A stretch of 64,000 nt of DNA from Bacteroidia bacterium (GTDB lineage: Bacteria > Bacteroidota > Bacteroidia > J057), in NCBI GenBank assembly GCA_041391665.1, contig JAWKNO010000002.1, positions 1,178,001-1,242,000 of the forward strand, given 5' to 3'. Made by a program: the position numbers and the translations under genes. The notes under the pieces were generated by a model. It was not told the DNA's origin. It saw only the letters and a list, made by a program, of their open reading frames with translations, and made no database searches. Positions 18,713 to 27,795 of the stretch are shown here, piece after piece (positions within the stretch are counted from its first letter, which is position 1; the number at the start of each line of letters is the position of its first letter).

Positions 18713-21700
18713 TCCGCGATCAGGTTTTGCCTGACAGCCAGAACTACGAGCTGCTGCGAAAGACCGGCATTCAGCATATTCAGAATCTGGCAAACAGACT
18801 ATGGACGGACTACAACGCCTCTGACCCAGGGATTACCCTGCTGGAAGCGCTGTGTTATGGCATTACGGACCTGGGATACAGGACAGCGTATGATCTCAAA
18901 GATTTGCTCACAAGGTCTGAAAAAGGGGCGGCCATTGCGCCTTCCGGGTTTCATAAAGCCCGGGAAATTCTCACCAACGGCCCTGTGACCTTTAATGACC
19001 TGCGAAAAATGCTGGTGGACATTGAGGGCGTCAGAAATGCCTGGGTGGAAAAATTTACAGATACGGAGTTAAACGGGCTGTATGAGGTGTTTCTGGAGTT
19101 TGAGGAGTTTGTCGAAGACCTGAAGCTGGGACTCAAAGACCGAGATAACTGCTTAGGTGAAAAACTCAAAGGCAAATACGAAACGCCCGGCTTTGGAAAA
19201 ATGCGTGTCAAAGTTACCCGGGATATGTTGCTCAGGTCCTTGAGCGTATTTCCTGACTGCCCAGGAACGGTCGTTGTGCGCCTGCTCAATGCCGGTGGAG
19301 AAGTACTCAAAACTGCCAGTCAGGAGGTCTTGGAAAGCGGGGTAAAAACACCCATTTCGTTAAACTGGGTATTGGTGCCATCTCCGGATGAAGAAGAAGA
19401 TAATTATTATATTCTCGATGCAGAAGGTTCTACCGTGAATCTGTATATGAATATCGGCGGTATCCGCGTGGATTGTCTGGCAGAAATTGAAGGATATGCG
19501 GAAATCATTCCCGGAGACAAACACAGCGGGCCTGAAAGAGATAATTATTATTATTTCTATGACTTGATATTGGATTTTCCCGAACCGGGAAGTGCGCCCG
19601 ATTATCCGGCTAAAGCGGTTCTTGGACTTTCTGACTACGACAAAAGAAACCTCGAAGGCGAATTTTTATTTACCGATGGCAAGTGTATCCAGTTTGATGT
19701 TGAGCGTAAACTAACGCTTGAATCAGTATATATCTATGGCCATAAAAAGGGAAAGGTAACCGTCGAAGTGAAGAATATGGCAGGTAACGTCGTCTGCTGT
19801 GAAGAGGTCGTTATTAAGGGCGAGGATCGAAGAACGCGCGTAACGCTGGGATGCCAACTGCCGCCATGTCAAAACTACCGGATCGAAGCCCGGTCGGAAA
19901 CCGTAAAATTGTACGCCAATCATCAGGCTGATTTTCCCTATTCAGAACCGGAGGTGATGATTTTGCTGGGGGGAATGGCTGGCGAATACCTGGAGCAGGA
20001 ATACTATTTTTTCTATGACTGGGAAATCAGTTTTGAAAAACCGGTTGGGAAAAATATCCCTTCCATGTTATTCACCAAAACTGCGGTCAAACAAAGAGCG
20101 CTGGACAAAATTCTCTCCAGCCGCAACTTGTGTGAAGACCTGGTCGGAATCAAAGAATTGCGGCCTGAGGACATTGGGATCTGCGCCGATATTGAATTGA
20201 AACCGAACGTGGACGTGGAGGAAACCATGGCCGAAATTCTTTTCCGGATGGAAAACTTCATCAAACCACCGGTAAGATTTTATACACTGGAAGAAATGTT
20301 CTCCAAAGAAAAATCTGTGGAGGAAATATTTGATGGCCCTGCTTTGGATCACGGTTTTATTGATGATGAGGAGTTTAGAAAACTCATTCCCCGCCGTCCG
20401 CTTCGCGCTTCTGATATCATCCAGGAGCTGATGGATATACCGGGTGTGATTTCCGTGAGAAATCTGGTAATGGTAAGTTTTATAGATGATCGTTTCCGCG
20501 ATGAGGAAAAGTGGGAGCTTTGCCCTTCTCCCGATCCCTGCCGTATTCCTAACTTTAGTCCTTCCCGTTCCAATTTTATTTTTTATAAAAATGAGCGCCC
20601 ATTTTATGCCAATGCTGATAAAGCGCTTCAGATTTTGCAAAACAGGGAGGCAGAGAGTTTTCGGATAAAACACAAGGCACATCAGGATAATCTTCCGGTT
20701 CCCGTAGGAGAAGATATGGAGCTGGCCGACCATTTTCCCGTGCAAAATGATCTTCCGCTAAACTATATGGTGGGGCAGTATAAAGTGCCACAATCGGCAT
20801 CCGCATTGAGAAAAGGACAGGCGGCGCAATTGAAAGGATTTTTGCTTTTTTTTGAGCAATTATTCGCCAACTACCTTGCCCAGTTGTCGCATATCAACGA
20901 CCTTTTTTCATGGGAAAATCCTGAAAAGGGTGATAGAGTCAGAACCTACTTCACCCAAAAGCTCAATGAAACAGAAATTGCCGGGCTTCCCGATTTATAT
21001 GCAGAATACACGCAGCTGCAGGTACAACTCGAAGCGATCATAGAAACGCCTGAAGTCGCGCATGAAAGAAAACTCCGTTTTCTCGAACACCTTATCGCCC
21101 GGTTTGGCGAGGTTTTTACCGACTACAGCCTGACGATGTTTGGGATGTACGACGACAAGATTGCCGTATCCCGGAGAATTATTGAAGACAAACAAGCCTT
21201 TCTCACCGACTACCCCAAACAGAGCAGTGAAAGAGGACAGGCTTATGATTATCGTTATCCGCTTGATTCTGAAAACCTTTCCGGTCTTCAGCGAAGGGTT
21301 TACCGCAAGTTGGGCATCCACTGTGTGAAAAGCCATAACCTGGCAGGCGAGCGGTTGAAGATTGTGGCTGATAACCCGGGCGAAGTATATTTTACGATTG
21401 TGGATGAGGACGGGGAAATCCTGTTTCGAAGCATTTCCTGCCCATCTAAAGCAGCTATGATTTCCATGCTGGACTTTGTGCTTTTGCTGGTAATGGAAGC
21501 CGGAAAAATCGCCTTCCGCGTGGAAAAATGCGATCACGAATGGCAAATGATCGTTGACTGCCCGGGCAAAGACGATCAACTGGTAGGTGTACTGGCGAAT
21601 GAAGAAGCGCGCGAACCCGTCATCCATTACCTAAAGAAGATCGCGCACTTAGAAGGGTTTCATGTGGTTGAACATATCCTGCTTCGGGAAAGAAAGCCTG

Positions 21701-22128
21701 GCGATCCACATCTTCCCGTAAATGAAGGCTGTGATGGAGACTGCCCGGAAGTACCGGATCCTTATTCTTTTCACGCTTCCGTCATTATTCCTGCCTGGCC
21801 CCGGCGGTTTAGAAATATCCATTTCCGCCGTCTGATGGAAGAAACCATTCGCATGGAAGCACCTGCGCATGTTTACCTGCGGATTTGCTGGATCGGGCAT
21901 GAGCAAATGCGGCAGTTTGAGCAGGTGCTCGAAAAATGGGAATGTGCGCTCGCAGATCTGACAGAAGAAAAACACGAAACCTACCGGAAAAGTATGGCCG
22001 CATTGATAGACAAACTTTTTCAACTGGAAAATATCTACCCACCGGCGAATCTTCACGATTGTGAATCTGCCGGAAATGATACCCCGCAGTTTGTGCTGGG
22101 GCAAAACAATCTTGACACATTAGGATAA
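18688..22128 (+). CDS. Baseplate wedge protein 2 (Pvc12/gp7-like position)
   Basis: This 1146-aa protein starts 25 bp inside the preceding wedge gene. Its N-terminus (about residues 30-70) has LWTDYNASDPGITLLEALCYGITDLGYR-like sequence, in which the DPGITLLE motif is typical of the wedge proteins that pair with gp6. Beta-rich inserts follow (about 230-430), then LRASDIIQELMDIPGVISVRN, then a helical part, and the C-terminal region has HLEGFHVVEHILLRER and YSFHASVIIPAWP, conserved in the large eCIS baseplate proteins. It probably forms the wedge heterocomplex with the gp6-like protein. The family assignment rests on these motifs and on position. Confidence 0.82.
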   Translation: MSDNNLFLIRDQVLPDSQNYELLRKTGIQHIQNLANRLWTDYNASDPGITLLEALCYGITDLGYRTAYDLKDLLTRSEKGAAIAPSGFHKAREILTNGPVTFNDLRKMLVDIEGVRNAWVEKFTDTELNGLYEVFLEFEEFVEDLKLGLKDRDNCLGEKLKGKYETPGFGKMRVKVTRDMLLRSLSVFPDCPGTVVVRLLNAGGEVLKTASQEVLESGVKTPISLNWVLVPSPDEEEDNYYILDAEGSTVNLYMNIGGIRVDCLAEIEGYAEIIPGDKHSGPERDNYYYFYDLILDFPEPGSAPDYPAKAVLGLSDYDKRNLEGEFLFTDGKCIQFDVERKLTLESVYIYGHKKGKVTVEVKNMAGNVVCCEEVVIKGEDRRTRVTLGCQLPPCQNYRIEARSETVKLYANHQADFPYSEPEVMILLGGMAGEYLEQEYYFFYDWEISFEKPVGKNIPSMLFTKTAVKQRALDKILSSRNLCEDLVGIKELRPEDIGICADIELKPNVDVEETMAEILFRMENFIKPPVRFYTLEEMFSKEKSVEEIFDGPALDHGFIDDEEFRKLIPRRPLRASDIIQELMDIPGVISVRNLVMVSFIDDRFRDEEKWELCPSPDPCRIPNFSPSRSNFIFYKNERPFYANADKALQILQNREAESFRIKHKAHQDNLPVPVGEDMELADHFPVQNDLPLNYMVGQYKVPQSASALRKGQAAQLKGFLLFFEQLFANYLAQLSHINDLFSWENPEKGDRVRTYFTQKLNETEIAGLPDLYAEYTQLQVQLEAIIETPEVAHERKLRFLEHLIARFGEVFTDYSLTMFGMYDDKIAVSRRIIEDKQAFLTDYPKQSSERGQAYDYRYPLDSENLSGLQRRVYRKLGIHCVKSHNLAGERLKIVADNPGEVYFTIVDEDGEILFRSISCPSKAAMISMLDFVLLLVMEAGKIAFRVEKCDHEWQMIVDCPGKDDQLVGVLANEEAREPVIHYLKKIAHLEGFHVVEHILLRERKPGDPHLPVNEGCDGDCPEVPDPYSFHASVIIPAWPRRFRNIHFRRLMEETIRMEAPAHVYLRICWIGHEQMRQFEQVLEKWECALADLTEEKHETYRKSMAALIDKLFQLENIYPPANLHDCESAGNDTPQFVLGQNNLDTLG

Positions 22129-22151
22129 ACCACTCACGAAAAATTATTGCC

Positions 22152-24833
22152 ATGAGCAACAGCATACAGAATTATTATCCCAGTTTTGTTCCCAATCAGG
22201 TACTGACTGATACTCAGCTCAATGAACTTCGCTCATTCCTCGACCAGCAGGATCATCTGACCCGCAACCGGCTGATCGGAACCGGAATTGTCTGTGGCTT
22301 GCACGCCAGCTATACCGCTACAGAAAAAAAGCTAGACCAGGAGTCACATGTGATTTCGCTTAGCAGTGGTTTGGGTATTACTTCTGACGGGTTTTTGATT
22401 GAACTTGGGGCTGCGACATTTTCCCGATACCGCCTCTATGAAGGCATTGACCGTGACGGAGATAAAACCATTGACTACCCTTATTGGCGTGATGCAAAAA
22501 AACCTGTATACGAGCTGGTGGCAGATCAGGTGGATAAGGTAGATATTGAGGTGAAAAAGGAGCCGGAAAAAATCTATCCGTTGGAAGAGCAATATATCCG
22601 AAGCCATGTGCTGGTGGTGTATATCGAGCCGATGGACGAAAGCCTGAAATCATGCAGGGTAACTGATTGCAGCAATAAGGGGTCGCGTATCCGACTGAAT
22701 ATAAAAGTATTGCTGGTGCATGACACGGATCTGACGGGCATGGCAAAAAACAGCCCGCTGAGCGCCCGGATGCTGCACATTCCCCGTTTTCATACGGTAT
22801 TGCCGGCACCTTCAGTTACAGCAGATGGCAATCGTCTGATGCCGCTTGGGATGATCACCCGTACAGATGATATCCGGTTTGCTTATGGTACTATTATCGA
22901 AAAAATGCTGCCGCATATCAAAGATGTACTGGATAAATACCGCCGGCATGACGAACTGAGGAATTTCCTTCAAATGAAGAAGGAAGATCTCTTTGAAATG
23001 ATCAACCGGGTCGGTGGCGATGATCCCATCATTGAACTACAGGAAAGACTGTTGCACATCTTTCCTGAGGGAAAAGACGCCAGTGATTATAATCAGTACC
23101 ACTACGATTTTATCCGCGATCTGGTGGTCGCAATCAATGAGTTTGAAGTCGAATGGTGTAAGCTGGTCAAATCCTGTAAAGGCCCGGCTGATTTCCCCCG
23201 CCACCTGATGATTCGCCGCTTTGAATCGCCTCAAAAACCAGACGGTACTACATATAGACATACTTTCCAGCCTTCTGCGGTTAAAAACCAAATGTACCAG
23301 GACTGGGACCGGACCCGGAAAATGTTTCTCCGGATCCTGTATCTGATCGGGTATTTTGATGTAGAAACAGTAGCCACTTATGGAGACCTTTCGCGGGTTC
23401 CGGATATTCGCATTACACCGGGGCAGACTGGGTTTTATCCACTGGGTGAGCAGGCTATACCCTTTTATTACAATTGGAAGGAAAAAGTCTCAGCGTTGAT
23501 CAGCTTCCCCGAAGCCTGGCAACCTGCCATGAACTGCACACCCGAAGAGCCATTTACTTTCCATCAGAATCCCAAAGCCACAGGCAACTTGTATGCAGCG
23601 CAGCCATTGCAGTTTGACCTCCGGCAAAAATCATTTTTCCAGATAGAGGGGCATCTGGGCAAAACCCCGGGCGAAGTGATGGACTTTTTACAGGCCGCCC
23701 GTCTTGTGCACAATCTCGATTTTGATGTCGTATTGTTTTACCTGTCGGCCTCTATGGATGAAGTACGCGATCCGATTCCGAATCCGCTTCTCTACAAAGA
23801 TTATGTGAGCCATTTGACCGGAATGGAACACCTGAACGGAGTTGCACCCGGTGATACACTCATCTTACTTGCCGACCCCAAATGTCCGGGTTTTGATGAC
23901 GATGTCGTCGTTGCAGACTTCACCCTGAAAGGCAAACTATCCTGTTGCCTGAATCTGGAATCTGTGGAACAGACCTATTATTCTGAGCCGAGGGCAAAAA
24001 TGGAAGTTCATGTTTTTGATGAAGAAAAATATTACCTCGGAAATGCAACTGTAGAACTTCGTAAAAAAGGAGAAAAGGATGTTTTGGCTTCAAAGGTTAC
24101 GCCCAATCAGACAAAAGGTGATGGCTCGACCCGCGAGGGAATTGTGTCCTTCGATGGGCTGACAGAAAAGGTCGGCTATGAGTTGACCGGTACGGCCCGG
24201 AAAGATAATATTTTATACTCCGGTGTAGCATCCGCTACAGCCAGCGCGGAGGGGCGGGTGGTCGAACTTATCCTTTTTGCCCTGATCGGTGATCCGAAAG
24301 AAGAGCCTCAGGCGCAATCGCGCGGATTTGCCATGGAAGAGGAAACCGCTGTTTCTGTAGCTCCGCCAGCACGAAAAGCCACTGTAACGGAGGATATATT
24401 TGCTGAAAGAAGACAAAGCCGGGTAAAGGCCATTTTTGCCTTCAATCAGTCGGGCGACTACCAGCGAAACCGAACGTACCAGGCGGCACAGGAATTTATC
24501 GGTGAGGACAAACTTACCGCAACGGCATTAAACACTGCGTTTAAGGATGCTGCCGGCAAATTGAAATCTGTCTATAAAAGAGCCAGCGGATCGAAGGAAA
24601 AGGACTACAGCCAAATGCTGGAAATGGTCTTTCTCGCATATATGGATCGTCTGGCAGAAACCTCGCCTTCAGCCTTGCCTACGGAAGCCAGTGAGGTTAT
24701 CTCCGGTGAAGTTGCAGATTTTGCCGAGTACGGCCTGACTGCGACAGGTGTCAAAAAATCCTGGAATGCCGCTTCCCTGAAAAAAGCCACCTCTGGCAAT
24801 ATTGTCGATCAAATCAATCGATTGTTGAAATAA
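22152..24833 (+). CDS. Uncharacterised large eCIS protein (893 aa)
   Basis: I do not recognise a named family. The N-terminal region has LRSFLDQQDHLTRNRLIGTG followed by IVCGLHASY and ISLSSGLGITSDGFLIEL, a pattern seen with baseplate genes in Bacteroidota clusters. Residues about 605-725 look like an Ig- or CarboxypepD-like beta-sandwich (MEVHVFDEEKYYLGNATVEL), followed by an Ala/Pro linker and a helical C-terminal domain of about 150 residues (EDIFAERRQSRVKAIFAFN onwards). It has no signal peptide. It is located between the wedge proteins and the tape measure, where Pvc13-type fibres lie in other systems, so a peripheral baseplate or fibre role is plausible but unproven. Confidence 0.75.
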   Translation: MSNSIQNYYPSFVPNQVLTDTQLNELRSFLDQQDHLTRNRLIGTGIVCGLHASYTATEKKLDQESHVISLSSGLGITSDGFLIELGAATFSRYRLYEGIDRDGDKTIDYPYWRDAKKPVYELVADQVDKVDIEVKKEPEKIYPLEEQYIRSHVLVVYIEPMDESLKSCRVTDCSNKGSRIRLNIKVLLVHDTDLTGMAKNSPLSARMLHIPRFHTVLPAPSVTADGNRLMPLGMITRTDDIRFAYGTIIEKMLPHIKDVLDKYRRHDELRNFLQMKKEDLFEMINRVGGDDPIIELQERLLHIFPEGKDASDYNQYHYDFIRDLVVAINEFEVEWCKLVKSCKGPADFPRHLMIRRFESPQKPDGTTYRHTFQPSAVKNQMYQDWDRTRKMFLRILYLIGYFDVETVATYGDLSRVPDIRITPGQTGFYPLGEQAIPFYYNWKEKVSALISFPEAWQPAMNCTPEEPFTFHQNPKATGNLYAAQPLQFDLRQKSFFQIEGHLGKTPGEVMDFLQAARLVHNLDFDVVLFYLSASMDEVRDPIPNPLLYKDYVSHLTGMEHLNGVAPGDTLILLADPKCPGFDDDVVVADFTLKGKLSCCLNLESVEQTYYSEPRAKMEVHVFDEEKYYLGNATVELRKKGEKDVLASKVTPNQTKGDGSTREGIVSFDGLTEKVGYELTGTARKDNILYSGVASATASAEGRVVELILFALIGDPKEEPQAQSRGFAMEEETAVSVAPPARKATVTEDIFAERRQSRVKAIFAFNQSGDYQRNRTYQAAQEFIGEDKLTATALNTAFKDAAGKLKSVYKRASGSKEKDYSQMLEMVFLAYMDRLAETSPSALPTEASEVISGEVADFAEYGLTATGVKKSWNAASLKKATSGNIVDQINRLLK

Positions 24834-24852
24834 ACCCAATAAAAACCGCTGA

Positions 24853-26409
24853 ATGTCAGGGCAGAAACACATAATTGGAAAACAGGTTATTGAACTACAG
24901 GTTCCTTCGGGAGGGGATACATTTGCCCTTCAGCAGGAAGTGAGTTTTGTTTTCCGGAATGAGGTTTTACCCAGACTCGAAGCGATGTTTGACCGCATGG
25001 TAGATGCGGATACGGTTATTCGCCTGGATTTACTGGAAGTGGATTTGGGGCGACTGGATCCCCAGCGGCTGGCGGCCTCATTGATGGAGCAAATTCTCCC
25101 GAAAGTGGAGCAGGCGCTTCGTGAACAAATCAATAGCCTTTCAGCAACCGCCTCTGCCAAAAACCAGGGCACATTTAAGATTCCTCACAGTCTGACAGAA
25201 AGCCTGCTGTATTTTCTTGAAAACGGTTTTTTCCCCTGGTGGGGGAATAAGGAAAGTTGGGGAGAGTGGGAAATTGCCCTGGCAGATACGATTGCGAAAA
25301 ACCCGGATTCTGCACAAAAGGTTCTGAATTTGCTTCGCAAAAATCCCCGGGCGAGAGACCGGTTTCTGTGGCAGTTTGGCGCCAAAATGCAAGCAACGTT
25401 GACCGCTTATACGGGCAATTTGCCCGATGTCATAGAAGGCCGGGAAGCAGAATGGCTGGAATTTTTTAGCCAATTGGGGAAAGCCAATCATTGGGACAAA
25501 CACGACATTCCTTTTGTATTTCACCAGTCAGTTCAAGTGTTGAGATACAGCCTGGAAACAAGCCAGATTCCGGAAAGCCGGGCTGTTCATCTGCTGGTTC
25601 GCATTTTTTCCGGTCAGTTGAAAATCCCTTACCGCGAACTGCTGAAACAAATGCTGGAATTTTTGCTGGAAGGGAAACCCGTTTCTGTTTTTGGAGAATC
25701 CGTCTTACAGCCCGTACTTCTGCAACTCTGGGAACAAACCGGAAAAAAACCATTGTCCGGAAAGATTCAGACCAAAGATTCTCCCACACCTGAGTCAGAA
25801 ACTCCTGCCAATAAAAAGCGCATTCAACCGGAAAAAGAAGATTTTGCAGACGAAAATGAGTTTGATAAAGATGCGGAAAATCAACCCGAAAAACCATTGG
25901 AGCCCGGGACAGGAATATTTATCGAAAATGCCGGATTGGTACTGCTCCACCCATTTCTCGCTAACTATTTCACAGCGTTAAATCTGATACAAAACGGCCA
26001 TTTTGTCAATGAAGAAAGCAGACACCGGGCGATTCACCTGATACAATATCTGGCATCAGGAAAAACCGAAACGCCGGAACACGACCTGAGTCTGAATAAA
26101 CTTTTATGCGGATTGCCGTTATCAATTCCCGTAACACGGGGAGTTGAAATTACGGAACCCGAATCTGTTGAGTCAGAAACCCTGCTTCAGGCGGTAATTG
26201 GCCATTGGAAGGCATTAAAAAATACCAGTCCCGATGGCTTGCGGTACAATTTCCTCATGCGGGAAGGTAAGCTTACTTTTACCGAAAATGGCTGGTCACT
26301 GGCCGTCGAACAAAAAACGCAAGATATACTGCTGGGCAAGCTGCCCTGGGGAATCAGCCGGATTAAACTTTCATGGATGCCCGATTTACTTCGGGTGGAC
26401 TGGGCATAA
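24853..26409 (+). CDS. eCIS tape measure protein (CIS_TMP family, Pvc14-like)
   Basis: The 518-aa protein matches the contractile injection system tape measure family. The N-terminal part carries QVPSGGDTFALQQEVSFVF and the acidic LDLLEVDLGRLDP segment. A charged, Pro/Lys/Glu-rich stretch (about 300-350) separates it from the C-terminal part starting GIFIENAGLVLLHPFLANYF (about residue 354), the most conserved motif of the family. Tape measure proteins set tube length and occupy the tube lumen before assembly ends. The gene is 19 bp downstream of the 893-aa unknown and 11 bp upstream of the first cargo candidate. Confidence 0.88.
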   Translation: MSGQKHIIGKQVIELQVPSGGDTFALQQEVSFVFRNEVLPRLEAMFDRMVDADTVIRLDLLEVDLGRLDPQRLAASLMEQILPKVEQALREQINSLSATASAKNQGTFKIPHSLTESLLYFLENGFFPWWGNKESWGEWEIALADTIAKNPDSAQKVLNLLRKNPRARDRFLWQFGAKMQATLTAYTGNLPDVIEGREAEWLEFFSQLGKANHWDKHDIPFVFHQSVQVLRYSLETSQIPESRAVHLLVRIFSGQLKIPYRELLKQMLEFLLEGKPVSVFGESVLQPVLLQLWEQTGKKPLSGKIQTKDSPTPESETPANKKRIQPEKEDFADENEFDKDAENQPEKPLEPGTGIFIENAGLVLLHPFLANYFTALNLIQNGHFVNEESRHRAIHLIQYLASGKTETPEHDLSLNKLLCGLPLSIPVTRGVEITEPESVESETLLQAVIGHWKALKNTSPDGLRYNFLMREGKLTFTENGWSLAVEQKTQDILLGKLPWGISRIKLSWMPDLLRVDWA

Positions 26410-26420
26410 ATGTATACACA

Positions 26421-27098
26421 ATGAGAAGCAGAGAGAACATACAATCAAGTGGAAATAGGGTTGCTGCTGCAAAACCCTTTTTCAATAAAGGCCCTGAAGG
26501 CGGATTTTTTTTCAAAGAAAAAGTCAGCTTTACTGATGGTATGATTCAGCCATACCGAAATAAATCTGCATTCAACTTTGGAAAAGCGGATGGCGGCGGA
26601 ATGGTCGAAGACAGCTTTAATAAATCAGATAAAGAGAAGAAACCCTGGATTCAAAATATTACCATCACATTTACCGGAAAGAAAAAAGATGCAGACGGAA
26701 ATGATACCTGGAACGGAACGGTTGATGTCAGCTATTATCCCAATGCAGTAGCGTTATCCGGTTTTAGTTTTGCCATTTCCGGAGGTTCTGTACAGGTCGG
26801 CAATACTGATGCGGGAACCTTTACGGTACATCGGATAGAAGGAATTTCTTATAACAGCGGGAAATACTCGGATCTGACCGACGGCGTAGGTCCCGGCAAA
26901 CGATACACCAAAAATCTGGGCCCGGCCAATATGCACTTTGCTGTGTTTTACAACGGCGGTGAAGCAATTCACCTGGGGCCATTGGGTGATTCCTCACACG
27001 GCTGTGTGCATGTAGATCCGGGCGACGCCATCAAAATGCGGCAGATCAACTACCACTCCGTGATTGGAAGAACAAAGGTGAAAGTCGTATATGCTTAA
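26421..27098 (+). CDS. L,D-transpeptidase-like eCIS cargo candidate
   Basis: The protein (225 aa from the ATG at 26421) ends in a YkuD-type L,D-transpeptidase active site: IHLG with the conserved His (about residue 184) and SHGCVHV with His193 and catalytic Cys195. Such enzymes act on peptidoglycan peptides. It has no signal peptide, so it is not exported by Sec or Tat. Its N-terminus carries PFF-x7-FF (P19), the motif shared with the next two proteins. Position among eCIS genes plus lack of an export signal suggest a payload; the target could be bacterial cell wall. An ORF start at 26373 inside the tape measure gene is possible, but the start at 26421 places the motif as in its neighbours. 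Confidence 0.78.
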   Translation: MRSRENIQSSGNRVAAAKPFFNKGPEGGFFFKEKVSFTDGMIQPYRNKSAFNFGKADGGGMVEDSFNKSDKEKKPWIQNITITFTGKKKDADGNDTWNGTVDVSYYPNAVALSGFSFAISGGSVQVGNTDAGTFTVHRIEGISYNSGKYSDLTDGVGPGKRYTKNLGPANMHFAVFYNGGEAIHLGPLGDSSHGCVHVDPGDAIKMRQINYHSVIGRTKVKVVYA

Positions 27099-27139
27099 TA
27101 ACAGACGCTTGGATTTGTACATTGATAAATGAAAAGGCA

Positions 27140-27766
27140 ATGAAATCAGAGAAACAAGGCATTTCCTCCGGCAGTCAAAAATCCTCCCAACCCTTCTTTC
27201 ACAAGTCGGGCAATGGGTCCTTTTTTTCTCCGGAAACCATTCAGCGAAAACTTACCATTGGTCAACCCAATGATAAGTATGAGCAGGAGGCAGATGCAAT
27301 GGCAGAAAAAGTAGTTTCCCGGTCAACAGCTTCTACGCCCAGTATTCAACAACAATGCGCCGAATGTGAGAAAGAGAAGCAAATACTCCCTATGCTCCAG
27401 CGGGAACCCCTGCCGGAAGAAGAAGAACTTCAGATGAAGCCGGAAATCATGCGGCAGGAAAATGATTTGTTGCAGGCAAGCCCAGACCTTGAGTCAAAAC
27501 TCAGTTCGACCAAAGGCGGCGGTCAGGCCCTTTCCCCATCTGTACAGGCAGAAATGAATTCCTCATTTGGTGCCGATTTCAGCGGCGTGCGGGTTCATTC
27601 AAATACGAATGCAGCTCAGATGAGCCAGAGTATTCAGGCACAGGCATTTACAAATGGTAGTGATATTTATTTCAATCATGGAAAATACAATCCAGAAAGC
27701 AGTGAGGGCAAGAAATTGCTGGCGCATGAACTTACGCATACTGTTCAGCAGGGAGCTGTAAAATAA
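27140..27766 (+). CDS. DUF4157 (eCIS core domain) protein, putative metalloprotease-like cargo
   Basis: A 208-aa protein with the DUF4157 'eCIS core' domain: QPNDKYEQEADAMAEKVV near residues 45-65, FGADFSGVRVHSN, and FTNGSDIYFNHGKYNP followed by LLAHELTHTVQQGA at the C-terminus. HELTH is a zinc-metalloprotease-type HExxH motif. Proteins of this family are strongly linked to eCIS loci and often sit at the N-terminus of toxins; here the core stands alone. The N-terminus has PFFHKSGNGSFF (P18). ATG at 27140 is preferred to the upstream TTG (27122) because an AAAAGG box lies just before it and because it aligns the motif with the other cargo proteins. Possible roles are payload processing or loading. 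Confidence 0.9.
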   Translation: MKSEKQGISSGSQKSSQPFFHKSGNGSFFSPETIQRKLTIGQPNDKYEQEADAMAEKVVSRSTASTPSIQQQCAECEKEKQILPMLQREPLPEEEELQMKPEIMRQENDLLQASPDLESKLSSTKGGGQALSPSVQAEMNSSFGADFSGVRVHSNTNAAQMSQSIQAQAFTNGSDIYFNHGKYNPESSEGKKLLAHELTHTVQQGAVK

Positions 27767-27795
27767 AAATTCAAACTGCAATAAACCACTAAAGT

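Noticed and set aside
20068..20745. 225-aa minus-strand ORF inside the second wedge gene
   Set aside because: Shadow frame with Cys/His/Phe-rich composition typical of antisense translation; the plus-strand gene is certain.
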